From contig JAGHRS010000032.1 of NCBI GenBank assembly GCA_018066285.1, forward strand, positions 1 through 55,018: a stretch of 55,018 bases of DNA. The letters are read 5' to 3'. The notes below the pieces were generated by a model. That model had not been told where the DNA came from, did not search any database, and was given only the letters and a program-made list of their open reading frames with translations. Position numbers and translations under genes: made by a program. Position 1 is the first letter of the stretch. Each line of letters starts with the position of its first letter. This document shows, one piece after another, positions 9,288-17,214 of this stretch. This stretch comes from Candidatus Treponema caballi (GTDB taxonomy: Bacteria; Spirochaetota; Spirochaetia; Treponematales; Treponemataceae).

Positions 9288-10580
9288 TCAGTCCTCCTTT
9301 CCTGTAATGTAGCCAAGGAGTTCATCATCCTTGTAGTAGCGGGCGATTGAGTACGTCCTGAGCTTGTTGGAGCATGTCATGATGCTCCGTGACTTTGTCA
9401 GCGGATTTGATGTGTACATGAGCGGACAGATTGCCGTTACGCGTACTCCAGCAGCATGCAGTTTCTTATACTTGTCAGTCTTCTCAAACTCTTTCAAGAT
9501 AGGCGGAGCTGTGCAGATGACGGTGTTGCAAACAACCTTTTTGCGTCCTGTTGCAGCAAGGCCGTCGAGAATCTTATCCGACCACTCGTTGAGCTGGATT
9601 TTAGACAGATGCGGACAGCCAATAAACGCGAGCGTTCCCTTTGCATCCGGCTTTTTCCACATCACCGGATATGACTTATAGACGCGCTCAAGTTCGGCAT
9701 CATCAATGACGTATTCCTTGTAATCATCGACAAGCAGTGATTCGCCCTGCTCTACGGCTTCAGGCGTAATGCCCGCAATGTGGTAGAGACCGACCGCGCC
9801 GTTTGACGCAGTTGCCGCGCCGAAGTCCTTGAGATACGCTTTTGTCTCATCGTTCAGCTCGTTGCCAATCCATGAATCAAGGCCTACAACATACGGAACG
9901 TCTTCCATGACCTTGATGCCGATTGCAGAACCCAGGATTTGCGGAATCGGCTTTTTCGTCGTCTTGACGATGACCTTCCATTTTGCCTTGCGCCCTTCAT
10001 CCGTCAGAAGGCCGAACTTCGGGACATAGCCGATGATTGAGCCGAAAATGTCTATCATGCCTGAGTTTCTGTTACAGCGCGCGCCCAGAACTGAGTTTGC
10101 ATAATTGACGGCGCTCGATTCTGCCCATGAAAGGATGTCGCCCTTCTTCGGGATGTTGCCCATCTCGTCAAAGTAACAGGCGCAGCTGAACGCATCCGGA
10201 TTAACGAGGCCGAGTTTCTGAAGCTGGTCCTCGTAGTATTTCTGCTTTCCGTACAGAACAGTTTTATACAGAATCTTGTCTATGAAATTACACGGTACGT
10301 TCGGAATGTCAGTCGGACGCGGATCCATCGTAAAGCCTTCATCGACTTTGAGTCCCGCGTCGATAAGCTCATCCATAGTGCGATAGACAGGCTTAAGGAG
10401 AGACAGACCGAATGACGTGACGAGATGTCCCTGTCCGTGTGTAACCTTGACCAGCTCCGTTGCCTCGAACATATCGCCATAGCGGACGATAGTCTCCATA
10501 ACCTTTGCTTTTGTCTCACCTTCGCTGCCATTCAGGATGGCTTTCTGCTCATCGGTGAGCTTCATCTTGTATTCGTACAT
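9288..10580 (-). CDS. Aconitase X catalytic subunit (DUF521)
   Basis: 430 aa, the usual size of a separate AcnX large subunit. Family features: N-terminal MKLTDEQKAILNG, VTHGQGHLVT, the segment with WAESSAVNYANSVLGARCNR, and C-terminal ICPLMYTSNPLT. Cysteines in SCACYFDE, GARCNR and ICPL are candidate iron-sulfur ligands, by analogy with characterised AcnX enzymes. The expected reaction is dehydration of a hydroxy acid to an unsaturated acid. AAGGAG overlaps the stop of the upstream flavoenzyme gene (11-bp gap), so flavoenzyme, large and small subunits form one transcript. The pairing with an enoate-reductase-like enzyme suggests dehydration then reduction, which is inference. Confidence 0.88.
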   Translation of the reverse strand: MYEYKMKLTDEQKAILNGSEGETKAKVMETIVRYGDMFEATELVKVTHGQGHLVTSFGLSLLKPVYRTMDELIDAGLKVDEGFTMDPRPTDIPNVPCNFIDKILYKTVLYGKQKYYEDQLQKLGLVNPDAFSCACYFDEMGNIPKKGDILSWAESSAVNYANSVLGARCNRNSGMIDIFGSIIGYVPKFGLLTDEGRKAKWKVIVKTTKKPIPQILGSAIGIKVMEDVPYVVGLDSWIGNELNDETKAYLKDFGAATASNGAVGLYHIAGITPEAVEQGESLLVDDYKEYVIDDAELERVYKSYPVMWKKPDAKGTLAFIGCPHLSKIQLNEWSDKILDGLAATGRKKVVCNTVICTAPPILKEFEKTDKYKKLHAAGVRVTAICPLMYTSNPLTKSRSIMTCSNKLRTYSIARYYKDDELLGYITGKED

Positions 10581-10591
10581 GGCTTCTCCTT

Positions 10592-12646
10592 TTAAATCTT
10601 CATTGCTACATCCCAGGCACGCCAGATTGCTGTCCTGAGGTTTCCTACCGCGCTGCAGTCACCGACCAGCTTGACCTTTCCGCTTTCCTTGAAGAGCGGT
10701 GTCGGGTGATATCCCATTGATGAGATGACCGTGTCACCCGCAATGTCAAACTCCCTGCCATCCTTGTCCCTGACGGTGACGCCGGTGTCCGTGACTTTCA
10801 CGAGCGAAGTCTCAAGGTGCACTTCCACTTTGTTGAGCTCGAAGAAATCGCGCAGGTACGATGAGTTTGCAAGACAGACGCCCTTGACGGCAATCAGATC
10901 ATTCTTCATTTCGACGATGACCGGCGTCTTTCCCTTGTTGTAAAGGTCGTACGCGATCTCACAGCCTGAAAGACCGCCACCAATGATGATGACCTTATCG
11001 CCTGTCGGTGCGCCATACAGGTAATCGCATGCCTCAAGCGCCTTATCAAGCCCCGGAATGCGCGGTCTGTTGGCAACTGCTCCCGTTGCGACAACTACGC
11101 GGTCAAAATCCTTGAGCTCATCAAGGGATGCGACCGGTGTGTTGAACCGGATTTCGATGTTGTTGTCCTTCATCTCTTTTGCATACCAGGCTAGCAGCTC
11201 GCGGTCCTTCTCCTTGAATGACGGAGCGGATGCAGCATTGAAAACGCCGCCTGTCTTATCCGTCTTTTCAAAGATGACCGGCTTGTGTCCGCGGAGGGCG
11301 AGCACGCGTGCCGTTTCCATACCACCGATTCCCGCACCGATGACGGCAACTTTCTTTGGAGATGATGTCTTTTCTATCTTGTACCTGGTGTGCTGCATTG
11401 TCGTCGGATTGACTGCACAGCGCGCCATGCCCATGTTGTCTGAAAGCGACTGGTCATTTCCAACACCCTTGTAGTGCGCCATGTTGAAGCACGCGTTGTG
11501 ACAGCAGATACACGGCCTGATTGAAGCCTCGTCATCGTTCATCATCTTGGTGACCCATGCCGGATCAGCAAGGAACTGACGCGCAACTCCCATACCATCG
11601 AGCTCGCCTGCTGCAATTGCAGATGCAGCTGTCTCAGGCGTCATGCGGCCTGCGCAGACAACCGGGATGTCGACGAACTTTTTGATGTGCTTTACTTCCT
11701 CAAGGTTGCAGTTCTGGTTCATGTACATCGGCGGATGGGCCCAGTACCATGCGTCGTATGTTCCATTATCGCAGTTGAGCATGTCGTAGCCCGCGTCCTG
11801 CAGGTACTTTGCGGCCTTCTCACTTTCAGCCATGTCACGGCCTGCTTCAACGTACTCTTCTCCAGGAAGCGCACCCTTCCCAAAGCCCTTTGTCTTTGAA
11901 ACAACCGAGTATCTGAGCGAAACCGGGAAGTCGTCACCGCAGACCTTCTTTATTTCCTTGACGATTTCAACGGGGAAACGATAGCGGTTCTCAAAGCTGC
12001 CACCGTACTCGTCGTCGCGGAGGTTAGTGTATTTCATGGTAAACTGGTCAAGCAGATAGCCTTCATGGACAGCGTGAATCTCAACGCCATCGACGCCTGC
12101 ATCCTTACAGAGCTTTGCCGTCTTTGCAAAAGCCACAACCATCTGATGTATCTCTTTCTTTGTGAGCGGACGTGACGTGCAGGTGTCTTCCCAGCGGTTA
12201 GGCGTTGCACTGGCACTCGCTGTCAGGTAATCAACGTTCAGAATCGGTTTCATGACAAAACCAAGCGGCTTGTTCTTGAGCGCCTTCACCATGATGTCGT
12301 TAATCGCAAGGCTGCGGCCAAAGCCGGCTGTCAGCTGAACAAACATCTTTGCGCCTGTCTTATGGAACTCATCCATGAAAGACTTAAGCTGCTTGAACTT
12401 GCCCTTTCCCTGATAAAGCCACTTGCCGCCAAGCGTATCCCGAATCGGGGCAATACCCGGCAGGATAAGGCCAACGTTGTTCTGAGCGCGCTCAAGAAGG
12501 AACGCTGCGGCTTCCTTGTCAAAGTGGTTCGGTTCCAGCCATCCGAAAATGGAAGTTCCTCCCATGGATGTCATGACGATGCGGTTTTTGATTTCGACAT
12601 TGCCGATTTTCCATGGCGTAAAAAGTGGATTGTATTCCTGCTTCAT
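10592..12646 (-). CDS. Old-yellow-enzyme/FAD enoate reductase family (BaiH/2,4-dienoyl-CoA reductase-like)
   Basis: 684 aa from the ATG at 12646, which has AGAGGGG upstream; the open frame continues further 5' but that stretch is not family-like and overlaps the divergent amidohydrolase. Residues 1 to about 370 form an FMN-binding barrel (PLFTPWKIGNVEIKNRIVM; GVDGVEIHAVHEGYLLDQF). Around residues 375-400 lie [4Fe-4S] cysteines (CICCHNAC, then ARCAVNP). The C-terminal half has two Rossmann motifs (VAVIGAGIGG and VIIIGGGLSG) for FAD and NAD(P)H. Such enzymes reduce activated C=C bonds of enoates or enoyl-CoAs. First gene of an operon with aconitase X. No signal peptide; cytosolic. Confidence 0.93.
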   Translation of the reverse strand: MKQEYNPLFTPWKIGNVEIKNRIVMTSMGGTSIFGWLEPNHFDKEAAAFLLERAQNNVGLILPGIAPIRDTLGGKWLYQGKGKFKQLKSFMDEFHKTGAKMFVQLTAGFGRSLAINDIMVKALKNKPLGFVMKPILNVDYLTASASATPNRWEDTCTSRPLTKKEIHQMVVAFAKTAKLCKDAGVDGVEIHAVHEGYLLDQFTMKYTNLRDDEYGGSFENRYRFPVEIVKEIKKVCGDDFPVSLRYSVVSKTKGFGKGALPGEEYVEAGRDMAESEKAAKYLQDAGYDMLNCDNGTYDAWYWAHPPMYMNQNCNLEEVKHIKKFVDIPVVCAGRMTPETAASAIAAGELDGMGVARQFLADPAWVTKMMNDDEASIRPCICCHNACFNMAHYKGVGNDQSLSDNMGMARCAVNPTTMQHTRYKIEKTSSPKKVAVIGAGIGGMETARVLALRGHKPVIFEKTDKTGGVFNAASAPSFKEKDRELLAWYAKEMKDNNIEIRFNTPVASLDELKDFDRVVVATGAVANRPRIPGLDKALEACDYLYGAPTGDKVIIIGGGLSGCEIAYDLYNKGKTPVIVEMKNDLIAVKGVCLANSSYLRDFFELNKVEVHLETSLVKVTDTGVTVRDKDGREFDIAGDTVISSMGYHPTPLFKESGKVKLVGDCSAVGNLRTAIWRAWDVAMKI

Positions 12647-12677
12647 AGACCCCTCTTGAAAAAAGTGTATCATTTGA

Positions 12678-12683
12678 TTATAC
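12678..12683 (-). promoter_or_regulatory. -10 box of the flavoenzyme-AcnX operon
   Basis: TATAAT on the minus strand, about 30 nt upstream of the ATG at 12646; the leader includes an AGAGGGG ribosome site. No convincing -35 box was seen. Confidence 0.5.
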
Positions 12684-12727
12684 CACGATTTAGAGAGATG
12701 GCGATATTTTTTTGTCATCAAAAATGG

Positions 12728-12733
12728 TAGGAT
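12728..12733 (+). promoter_or_regulatory. Extended -10 box, leaderless type, before the amidohydrolase
   Basis: TGG-TAGGAT with the ATG 6 nt later, matching the leaderless arrangement of other genes here. The GGGG between box and ATG is too close to be a good ribosome site. Confidence 0.4.
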
Positions 12734-12739
12734 GGGGAT

Positions 12740-13603
12740 ATGATCATCGACTTTCACACGCACATCTGGCCAGACGCACTGGCACCACGCGCATTGAGCT
12801 CGCTTTCCGATACAGCGGGCGGCATCTTCACACCAGTCACAGACGGAACGACACAGGGGCTGCTTGCGTACATGAGCAGCGTCGGCGTCGATGTCTCCGT
12901 TGTGCAACCGGTCATCACGAAAGAGAAGCAGGCTTTCAGCACCAACGAGTGGGCTGCGACGCTTTCTGCCGTACGCCTGCCCGCCGCCCCACAGGCCCAC
13001 CTCGTTGCGTTCGGCGCGGTCTGGCCACACAGCGAAGCATGGCGCGAGCAGGTCGATCAGGCATCGTTACTCGGCTTGAAAGGCATCAAGTTCCATCCCG
13101 AGTACCAGCAGTTCACCGTGGATGACGAGAAATACTTCCCGATATACGACTACATTCTTTCAAAAGGTATGCACATTCTGTTCCACGCAGGCTACGACCC
13201 GGGCTACCCGCCGCCGTTCCACAGCAGCCCAGCCCAATTCGCACGCATCATCCGCACGTTGGGAGACACGCGTGGTTCTCTCATCCTCGCGCACCTCGGC
13301 AGTTCCCGCATGTGGGACGCTGTCGAAAGCGAAGTTGCAGGCCTTAACTGCTACATAGACACATCCATGGGCTTTTTCGATTACGGAAAGGACCAGTTCC
13401 TGCGCATTGCACGCAAACACGGCACAGACCGTCTGCTGTTCGCCACCGATTCGCCGTGGAGCAACGCCACAGACGAAATAAAAGCCCTCCGCTCACTGGC
13501 AGAGGAATCTGAAGATGGGGCCGGGCTTACCCACGCGGAAGTTGACGCTATTCTAGGGGGAAACGCTGCACGCCTGTTATCCCTGGCAGAAGACGAAATC
13601 TAA
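12740..13603 (+). CDS. Amidohydrolase family 2 protein (PF04909-like)
   Basis: 287 aa metal-dependent TIM-barrel hydrolase or decarboxylase of the amidohydrolase-2 group. Visible ligands are the N-terminal HTH (IIDFHTHIWPD), the barrel histidines in LKGIKFHPEY, ILFHAGYD and LILAHLGSS, and the C-terminal Asp in LLFATDSPWSN. The family includes ACMSD-type decarboxylases and hydrolases of cyclic amides or lactones, so substrate cannot be assigned. It is divergent from the flavoenzyme/AcnX operon with 93 bp between start codons, which suggests but does not prove a shared pathway. Soluble. Confidence 0.9.
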   Translation: MIIDFHTHIWPDALAPRALSSLSDTAGGIFTPVTDGTTQGLLAYMSSVGVDVSVVQPVITKEKQAFSTNEWAATLSAVRLPAAPQAHLVAFGAVWPHSEAWREQVDQASLLGLKGIKFHPEYQQFTVDDEKYFPIYDYILSKGMHILFHAGYDPGYPPPFHSSPAQFARIIRTLGDTRGSLILAHLGSSRMWDAVESEVAGLNCYIDTSMGFFDYGKDQFLRIARKHGTDRLLFATDSPWSNATDEIKALRSLAEESEDGAGLTHAEVDAILGGNAARLLSLAEDEI

Positions 13604-14110
13604 GCCAGCAGAGAAAACACGCAGATTCATAGTTTTTCTCCGAAACAAGCACATTACGGAAAATGCAGATTGCGGAGAAATCTGCAAAAACAGAAGATTT
13701 CGCGGTCACTCGATACCGACGCTTCCGCGAAATCACGCAAAAACTCATTTTTCTCTGTAGCAAAAGTATCCTGATTGAGGAGAAAAATCATTTGTCAAAC
13801 GAAAATCAGTAAAGTTGAAAAAAACAAGCGCTTTTTTCTACAGAGAAAATGCCCGAAAACATCGCATTTCGCGGAATAATAAAAATGACGTTTCTCCCAG
13901 GCTACAGAGAAAAACCGCAAAACTGCCCCTTTTCGCGGAACGCGTATCTTTGACCTTCCGCGAAATCGCACGAAAATGAGTTATTTCTCCGCACACAGCG
14001 CCCGCCAAGCGCTTCCTCCGCACACAGCGCCCCCTGCGCTTTCTTACGCGCTCTGCGCGGAGTATAGCCTTCAATGCTTTTCTTCTGAATTATTCTTTAT
14101 GAAACTGATT
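13604..14110. repeat. Gene-free interval of degenerate palindromic and direct repeats
   Basis: No credible gene. Seen here: the inverted repeat TGCAGATT/AATCTGCA (13664-13671, 13679-13686); ATTTCGCGG/CCGCGAAAT (13697-13705, 13725-13733); TTTCGCGGAA/TTCCGCGAAA (13931-13940, 13956-13965); a further ATTTCGCGG near 13866; recurring octamers such as TTTCTCCG and CTACAGAG; and a 17-bp direct repeat CTCCGCACACAGCGCCC near 13987 and 14016. The two CGCGG palindromes are followed by similar sequence (AAATCRCRCRAAAAYKMRTT-like), so they are diverged copies of a unit about 65 bp long. Confidence 0.7.
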
Positions 14111-14118
14111 AATCGGGT

Positions 14119-14237
14119 TTTTAGGGCAGAGCCCTAAATCGTGCTGGGGAAAAGAGAGGGGTTCAAGGGGAGAGAGAAACCGTCACAACCCTTTGGGGTT
14201 GTTTATCTTCGAAAGTAGAGGGGGTTCTCTCTTCCCT
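14119..14237 (-). repeat. Family-T palindromic element 3' of the cyclase gene
   Basis: Starts a few bases after the cyclase stop in transcript direction. Plus-strand parts: TTTAGGGC/GCCCTAAA hairpin, then GAAAAGAGAGGGG, left arm GGGGAGAGAGAAACC (14167-14181), inner hairpin ACAACCC/GGGTTGT (14185-14202), conserved CTTCGAAAGTAGAGGGG (14207-14223), and right arm GGTTCTCTCTTCCC (14223-14236). A second copy with the same order lies at 33267-33368 after another minus-strand gene. No U-tract; it may be a 3'-end stabiliser or a repeat. Confidence 0.7.
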
Positions 14238-14242
14238 TTTCA

Positions 14243-17173
14243 TTATTTACTCTTCATCGTGTAAACGCCTACCCAGTCATCCGGGCAGCCGTTCGTGATG
14301 TATTCATCACAGCGGTTGATGAACTCAAGACACGGACTGTAGTCTCGCAGTTCGTTGTTGAACACGTTCGCCTCAGGGTCAAGAATTGACTGGTAAACAC
14401 GCTCAGGCCAGATTTCGAATGCCTGGCGGAACATGACCTTTGCGCCTTCAAAGTCGCGTGCAAAGTATTTATCCATTGCAGCGTTGAATACTTCGACGCT
14501 TTCAATCTGTTCCTTAGAGCACTCTTCTTTAAGGCCAACAACGTTGAACAGCTGGACAGGGTCCTTAATACCGATAACGAGTACGCGGTCAAGCTTTCTT
14601 GCAAGCAGGCGGCCTTCGCATTCACCTTCGTTGGCAGCCTTCCATGTAAACTCAGAAACGCAGATCCATGTCTGGTATGCCTTGTTGACACCTTCAAGAC
14701 GGGCAGCAAGGTTAACGTTTGTACCCATCATGGTGTAGTTCTTCTTGTTATCGGTACCCATGTTACCGACGACCATTTCACCGGTGTTAAGACCGATACG
14801 TGTCGCAAGCGGCAGAACGATGCGGTTAAGAACCTTTTCTTCGCCGTTAGGACCAATCTTCGGAACGCCCTTCAGGAAGATGCGGCCGTCTTCAATCATC
14901 TGCTCGTTGAACTTGGCTTCAGCGGCCTTCATGCGGATTGCAGCGACACAGGCCTGGTATGCGTTGTGCTCAACCGGCATAGGCGCACCCCAGAAACCGA
15001 TGATAGCATCACCTTCGTACTTATCAATGGTACCCTTCTTATCAAGGATAACGTCAGAAAGCAGCGTCAGGTATTCATTCAGGATTTCTACCAGGAACGC
15101 AGCGTCTACACGCTCTGAAATGGTTGAGAAGCTTCGGATATCAGTAAAGATTGCCGTACAGTTGAAAACGTCACCACCAAGCTTCAGCATGGCAGGGTTC
15201 TTCATGATTTCATTGACGACGTCTCCGGAAACGTATGTACTGAACGTATTGCGGAGGAAGCTCTTATCCTTTTCAGATGCCATGAAGCGGAGAATAACAA
15301 GGCCTGCACTGGAAAGAATGGATATGAGCATAGGCGTGAACAGCTGGATATACACACTCCACAGAGCCATCGGCAGGATGAATAGTGCAAGAAGACCAAC
15401 GTTCGCTACAATCAGCGTAATGTTTGCACCTGCAGTCTTGAGCTTCTTACCAAGCCAGGTTGCAACAAGCATGACAAGGGAAGCAAAGATGATGCCGACA
15501 AACCAAGGCAGCGGAGTAATGAACTCTTCGCTCATGATGGTGTTGTAGACGTTTGCATGGGTACCAACATTAGCGTAGTGACCTTCAAACGGTGTCTGTC
15601 CCAAATCGGTTGATGCAGAAGCTGTATGACCGACAACACAGAAAGCACCGTCAATCTTTTCTTTCAGCAGCGCATAGTTTTTTTCATATGAATCGAGGTT
15701 TTTCTTAAGCTCGTCGAAAAGACGGGCAAAAGCAGCCTGATATGTTTCTTTTGCTTCCTGAGTCCATCTTCCTGCAGCGACATAGTCATCCATTGTGTCC
15801 CACAGTTCCTGCGGTACATCGCCTTCACAGAGAATACGGCAGTACTCAAAGAACTGCTGACGGCTGGCGAAATAATCATCATACAGAGAATCTTCGCGGG
15901 AATTGCTTTCCATATCAGTAAGAAGATATTCCTTATACTCAGTCAGCTGGTCATACATATCAAGAAGATCCTGCGCCAATGTTGAATAGCTTAAAGCATA
16001 TCCCTCAAGGGAACGGATACGGCGGTCAGTAGATGCTGTGAACGCCTTAATATTCTGAACGATATTTTCCTCAGCAGTATCAAGATAATGGAAGCCGATT
16101 ACAGGTATGTTCTTGAAGCTTTCGTTAAATCCGTCACGAATCCAGTTGACGATCATATTTCCGTTATCATCAAGCGGAATGGCAATGTCATGAACAGGCT
16201 CTCCTTCCTTGTGGCAGTTATGCAGGATAAGCTTGTACTTTGTTCTTTCAATTGACTCAGGATTCAGAATCTTGAGCATCGGTGCAAAAACAAGCTGAGG
16301 AACATACATTCCTGCGTACGGGAAGACAAGCTTTACACGGCGGCGGACACCATCACCGTCAAGAACGATGTTTGTGTAACCGGCACCCTGTGAAGCATAC
16401 AGAAGGCTGTCCATTGCAGGAACAAGCATGATGGTATAATCATTTGCCTTTGCATAGTCTTCAGTTTCACCCGGGATATAGTTTCCTGCATCCGTCAGAT
16501 TCTTGATAAGCAGGTTTTCCTTACAGTACGCAATCTCTTCCTGTGGCTGATAAATACCAATATCAGAAATGTTGTATGTTACCCATGAGTTACCGAAGAA
16601 GTGCAATCCCTGTGCAAGATACTCATCGTTATCACGGAACAGACTTCCTTCAGACCATACACCAAGGTTGTACACCGGCTCTACTGCAGTCTCTATAAAA
16701 TACTCTGCGTAATCGTAGATGTATTCCGCAGGAAGATCTCCATCTCCAACAGCTTGAACAATTGAATACACTGTCTCACCGACACTGTTTTCCGCTTCTT
16801 CAAACCGGTCCGGTATCTGCGCCTTGTTGGACTGATTAACGCCCTGCGCCGAAGGCTGCAGATACTCAATATCGAATGTGGCACTGGCAGCACCAAGCTC
16901 GCGCATCCTGATAAGCGTATCAGCTATGATGTTTCGCGGCCATGGGTACTCACCAAGTTCAGCAATAGAATCATCGTCAATTGCGATAATTGCAATGTCA
17001 TCTCTCTCCGTTGTAGCCGGTTTTAACTTCATCAATCCATCAAACACACGGGATTCAATGTTGTCAAAAAGGTTAACAGCGGCGGCCAATGTCAGGACAA
17101 GGATTATACACAAAACAGTAATCCAGTCCGACTTTGCCTTGATAAAGGCTTTAAAGCGTCCTTTCTCTTTCAT
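14243..17173 (-). CDS. CHASE2-domain adenylate/guanylate cyclase
   Basis: 976 aa from the ATG at 17173. One N-terminal membrane helix, a large extracytoplasmic CHASE2 sensor (about 40-600; starts with SRVFDGLMKLKP and IIAIDDDSIAELG), three membrane helices (about 605-690), then a class III cyclase domain (about 720-900) with FTDIRSFSTISE and KYEGDAIIGFWGAP supplying metal-binding Asp residues, and a C-terminal TPR-like tail. It should make cAMP or cGMP in response to an extracellular cue, as such proteins do widely in spirochaetes. An upstream ATG at 17182 would add three residues, but it overlaps the TATAAT box and neither start has a ribosome site; a leaderless mRNA favours 17173. Confidence 0.93.
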   Translation of the reverse strand: MKEKGRFKAFIKAKSDWITVLCIILVLTLAAAVNLFDNIESRVFDGLMKLKPATTERDDIAIIAIDDDSIAELGEYPWPRNIIADTLIRMRELGAASATFDIEYLQPSAQGVNQSNKAQIPDRFEEAENSVGETVYSIVQAVGDGDLPAEYIYDYAEYFIETAVEPVYNLGVWSEGSLFRDNDEYLAQGLHFFGNSWVTYNISDIGIYQPQEEIAYCKENLLIKNLTDAGNYIPGETEDYAKANDYTIMLVPAMDSLLYASQGAGYTNIVLDGDGVRRRVKLVFPYAGMYVPQLVFAPMLKILNPESIERTKYKLILHNCHKEGEPVHDIAIPLDDNGNMIVNWIRDGFNESFKNIPVIGFHYLDTAEENIVQNIKAFTASTDRRIRSLEGYALSYSTLAQDLLDMYDQLTEYKEYLLTDMESNSREDSLYDDYFASRQQFFEYCRILCEGDVPQELWDTMDDYVAAGRWTQEAKETYQAAFARLFDELKKNLDSYEKNYALLKEKIDGAFCVVGHTASASTDLGQTPFEGHYANVGTHANVYNTIMSEEFITPLPWFVGIIFASLVMLVATWLGKKLKTAGANITLIVANVGLLALFILPMALWSVYIQLFTPMLISILSSAGLVILRFMASEKDKSFLRNTFSTYVSGDVVNEIMKNPAMLKLGGDVFNCTAIFTDIRSFSTISERVDAAFLVEILNEYLTLLSDVILDKKGTIDKYEGDAIIGFWGAPMPVEHNAYQACVAAIRMKAAEAKFNEQMIEDGRIFLKGVPKIGPNGEEKVLNRIVLPLATRIGLNTGEMVVGNMGTDNKKNYTMMGTNVNLAARLEGVNKAYQTWICVSEFTWKAANEGECEGRLLARKLDRVLVIGIKDPVQLFNVVGLKEECSKEQIESVEVFNAAMDKYFARDFEGAKVMFRQAFEIWPERVYQSILDPEANVFNNELRDYSPCLEFINRCDEYITNGCPDDWVGVYTMKSK

Positions 17174-17180
17174 GGAATTC

Positions 17181-17206
17181 ATTATACCACATAAATATGA
17201 TATAAT
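17181..17206. promoter_or_regulatory. Back-to-back extended -10 promoters for cyclase (-) and beta-mannosidase (+)
   Basis: Minus strand: TGG-TATAAT (17189-17181), ATG 7 nt later at 17173. Plus strand: TGA-TATAAT (17198-17206), ATG 8 nt later at 17215. Only 41 bp separate the two start codons, so each promoter's upstream region lies within the other's. No ribosome site exists on either side; both mRNAs should be leaderless. Confidence 0.65.
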
Positions 17207-17214
17207 AGCAAATT

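Noticed and set aside
12647-13030. N-terminal extension of the flavoenzyme
   Set aside because: The extension is not family-like, lies antisense to the amidohydrolase and is upstream of the AGAGGGG-ATG at 12646.
13548-14074. Two minus-strand open frames (71 and 78 codons) in the repeat-rich gap
   Set aside because: They lie over palindromic repeats or the end of the amidohydrolase, have no ribosome site or family match, and their apparent similarity comes from the DNA repeats.
13604-14110. CRISPR array
   Set aside because: Repeats are few, diverged and unevenly spaced, and no cas gene is present anywhere in the window.
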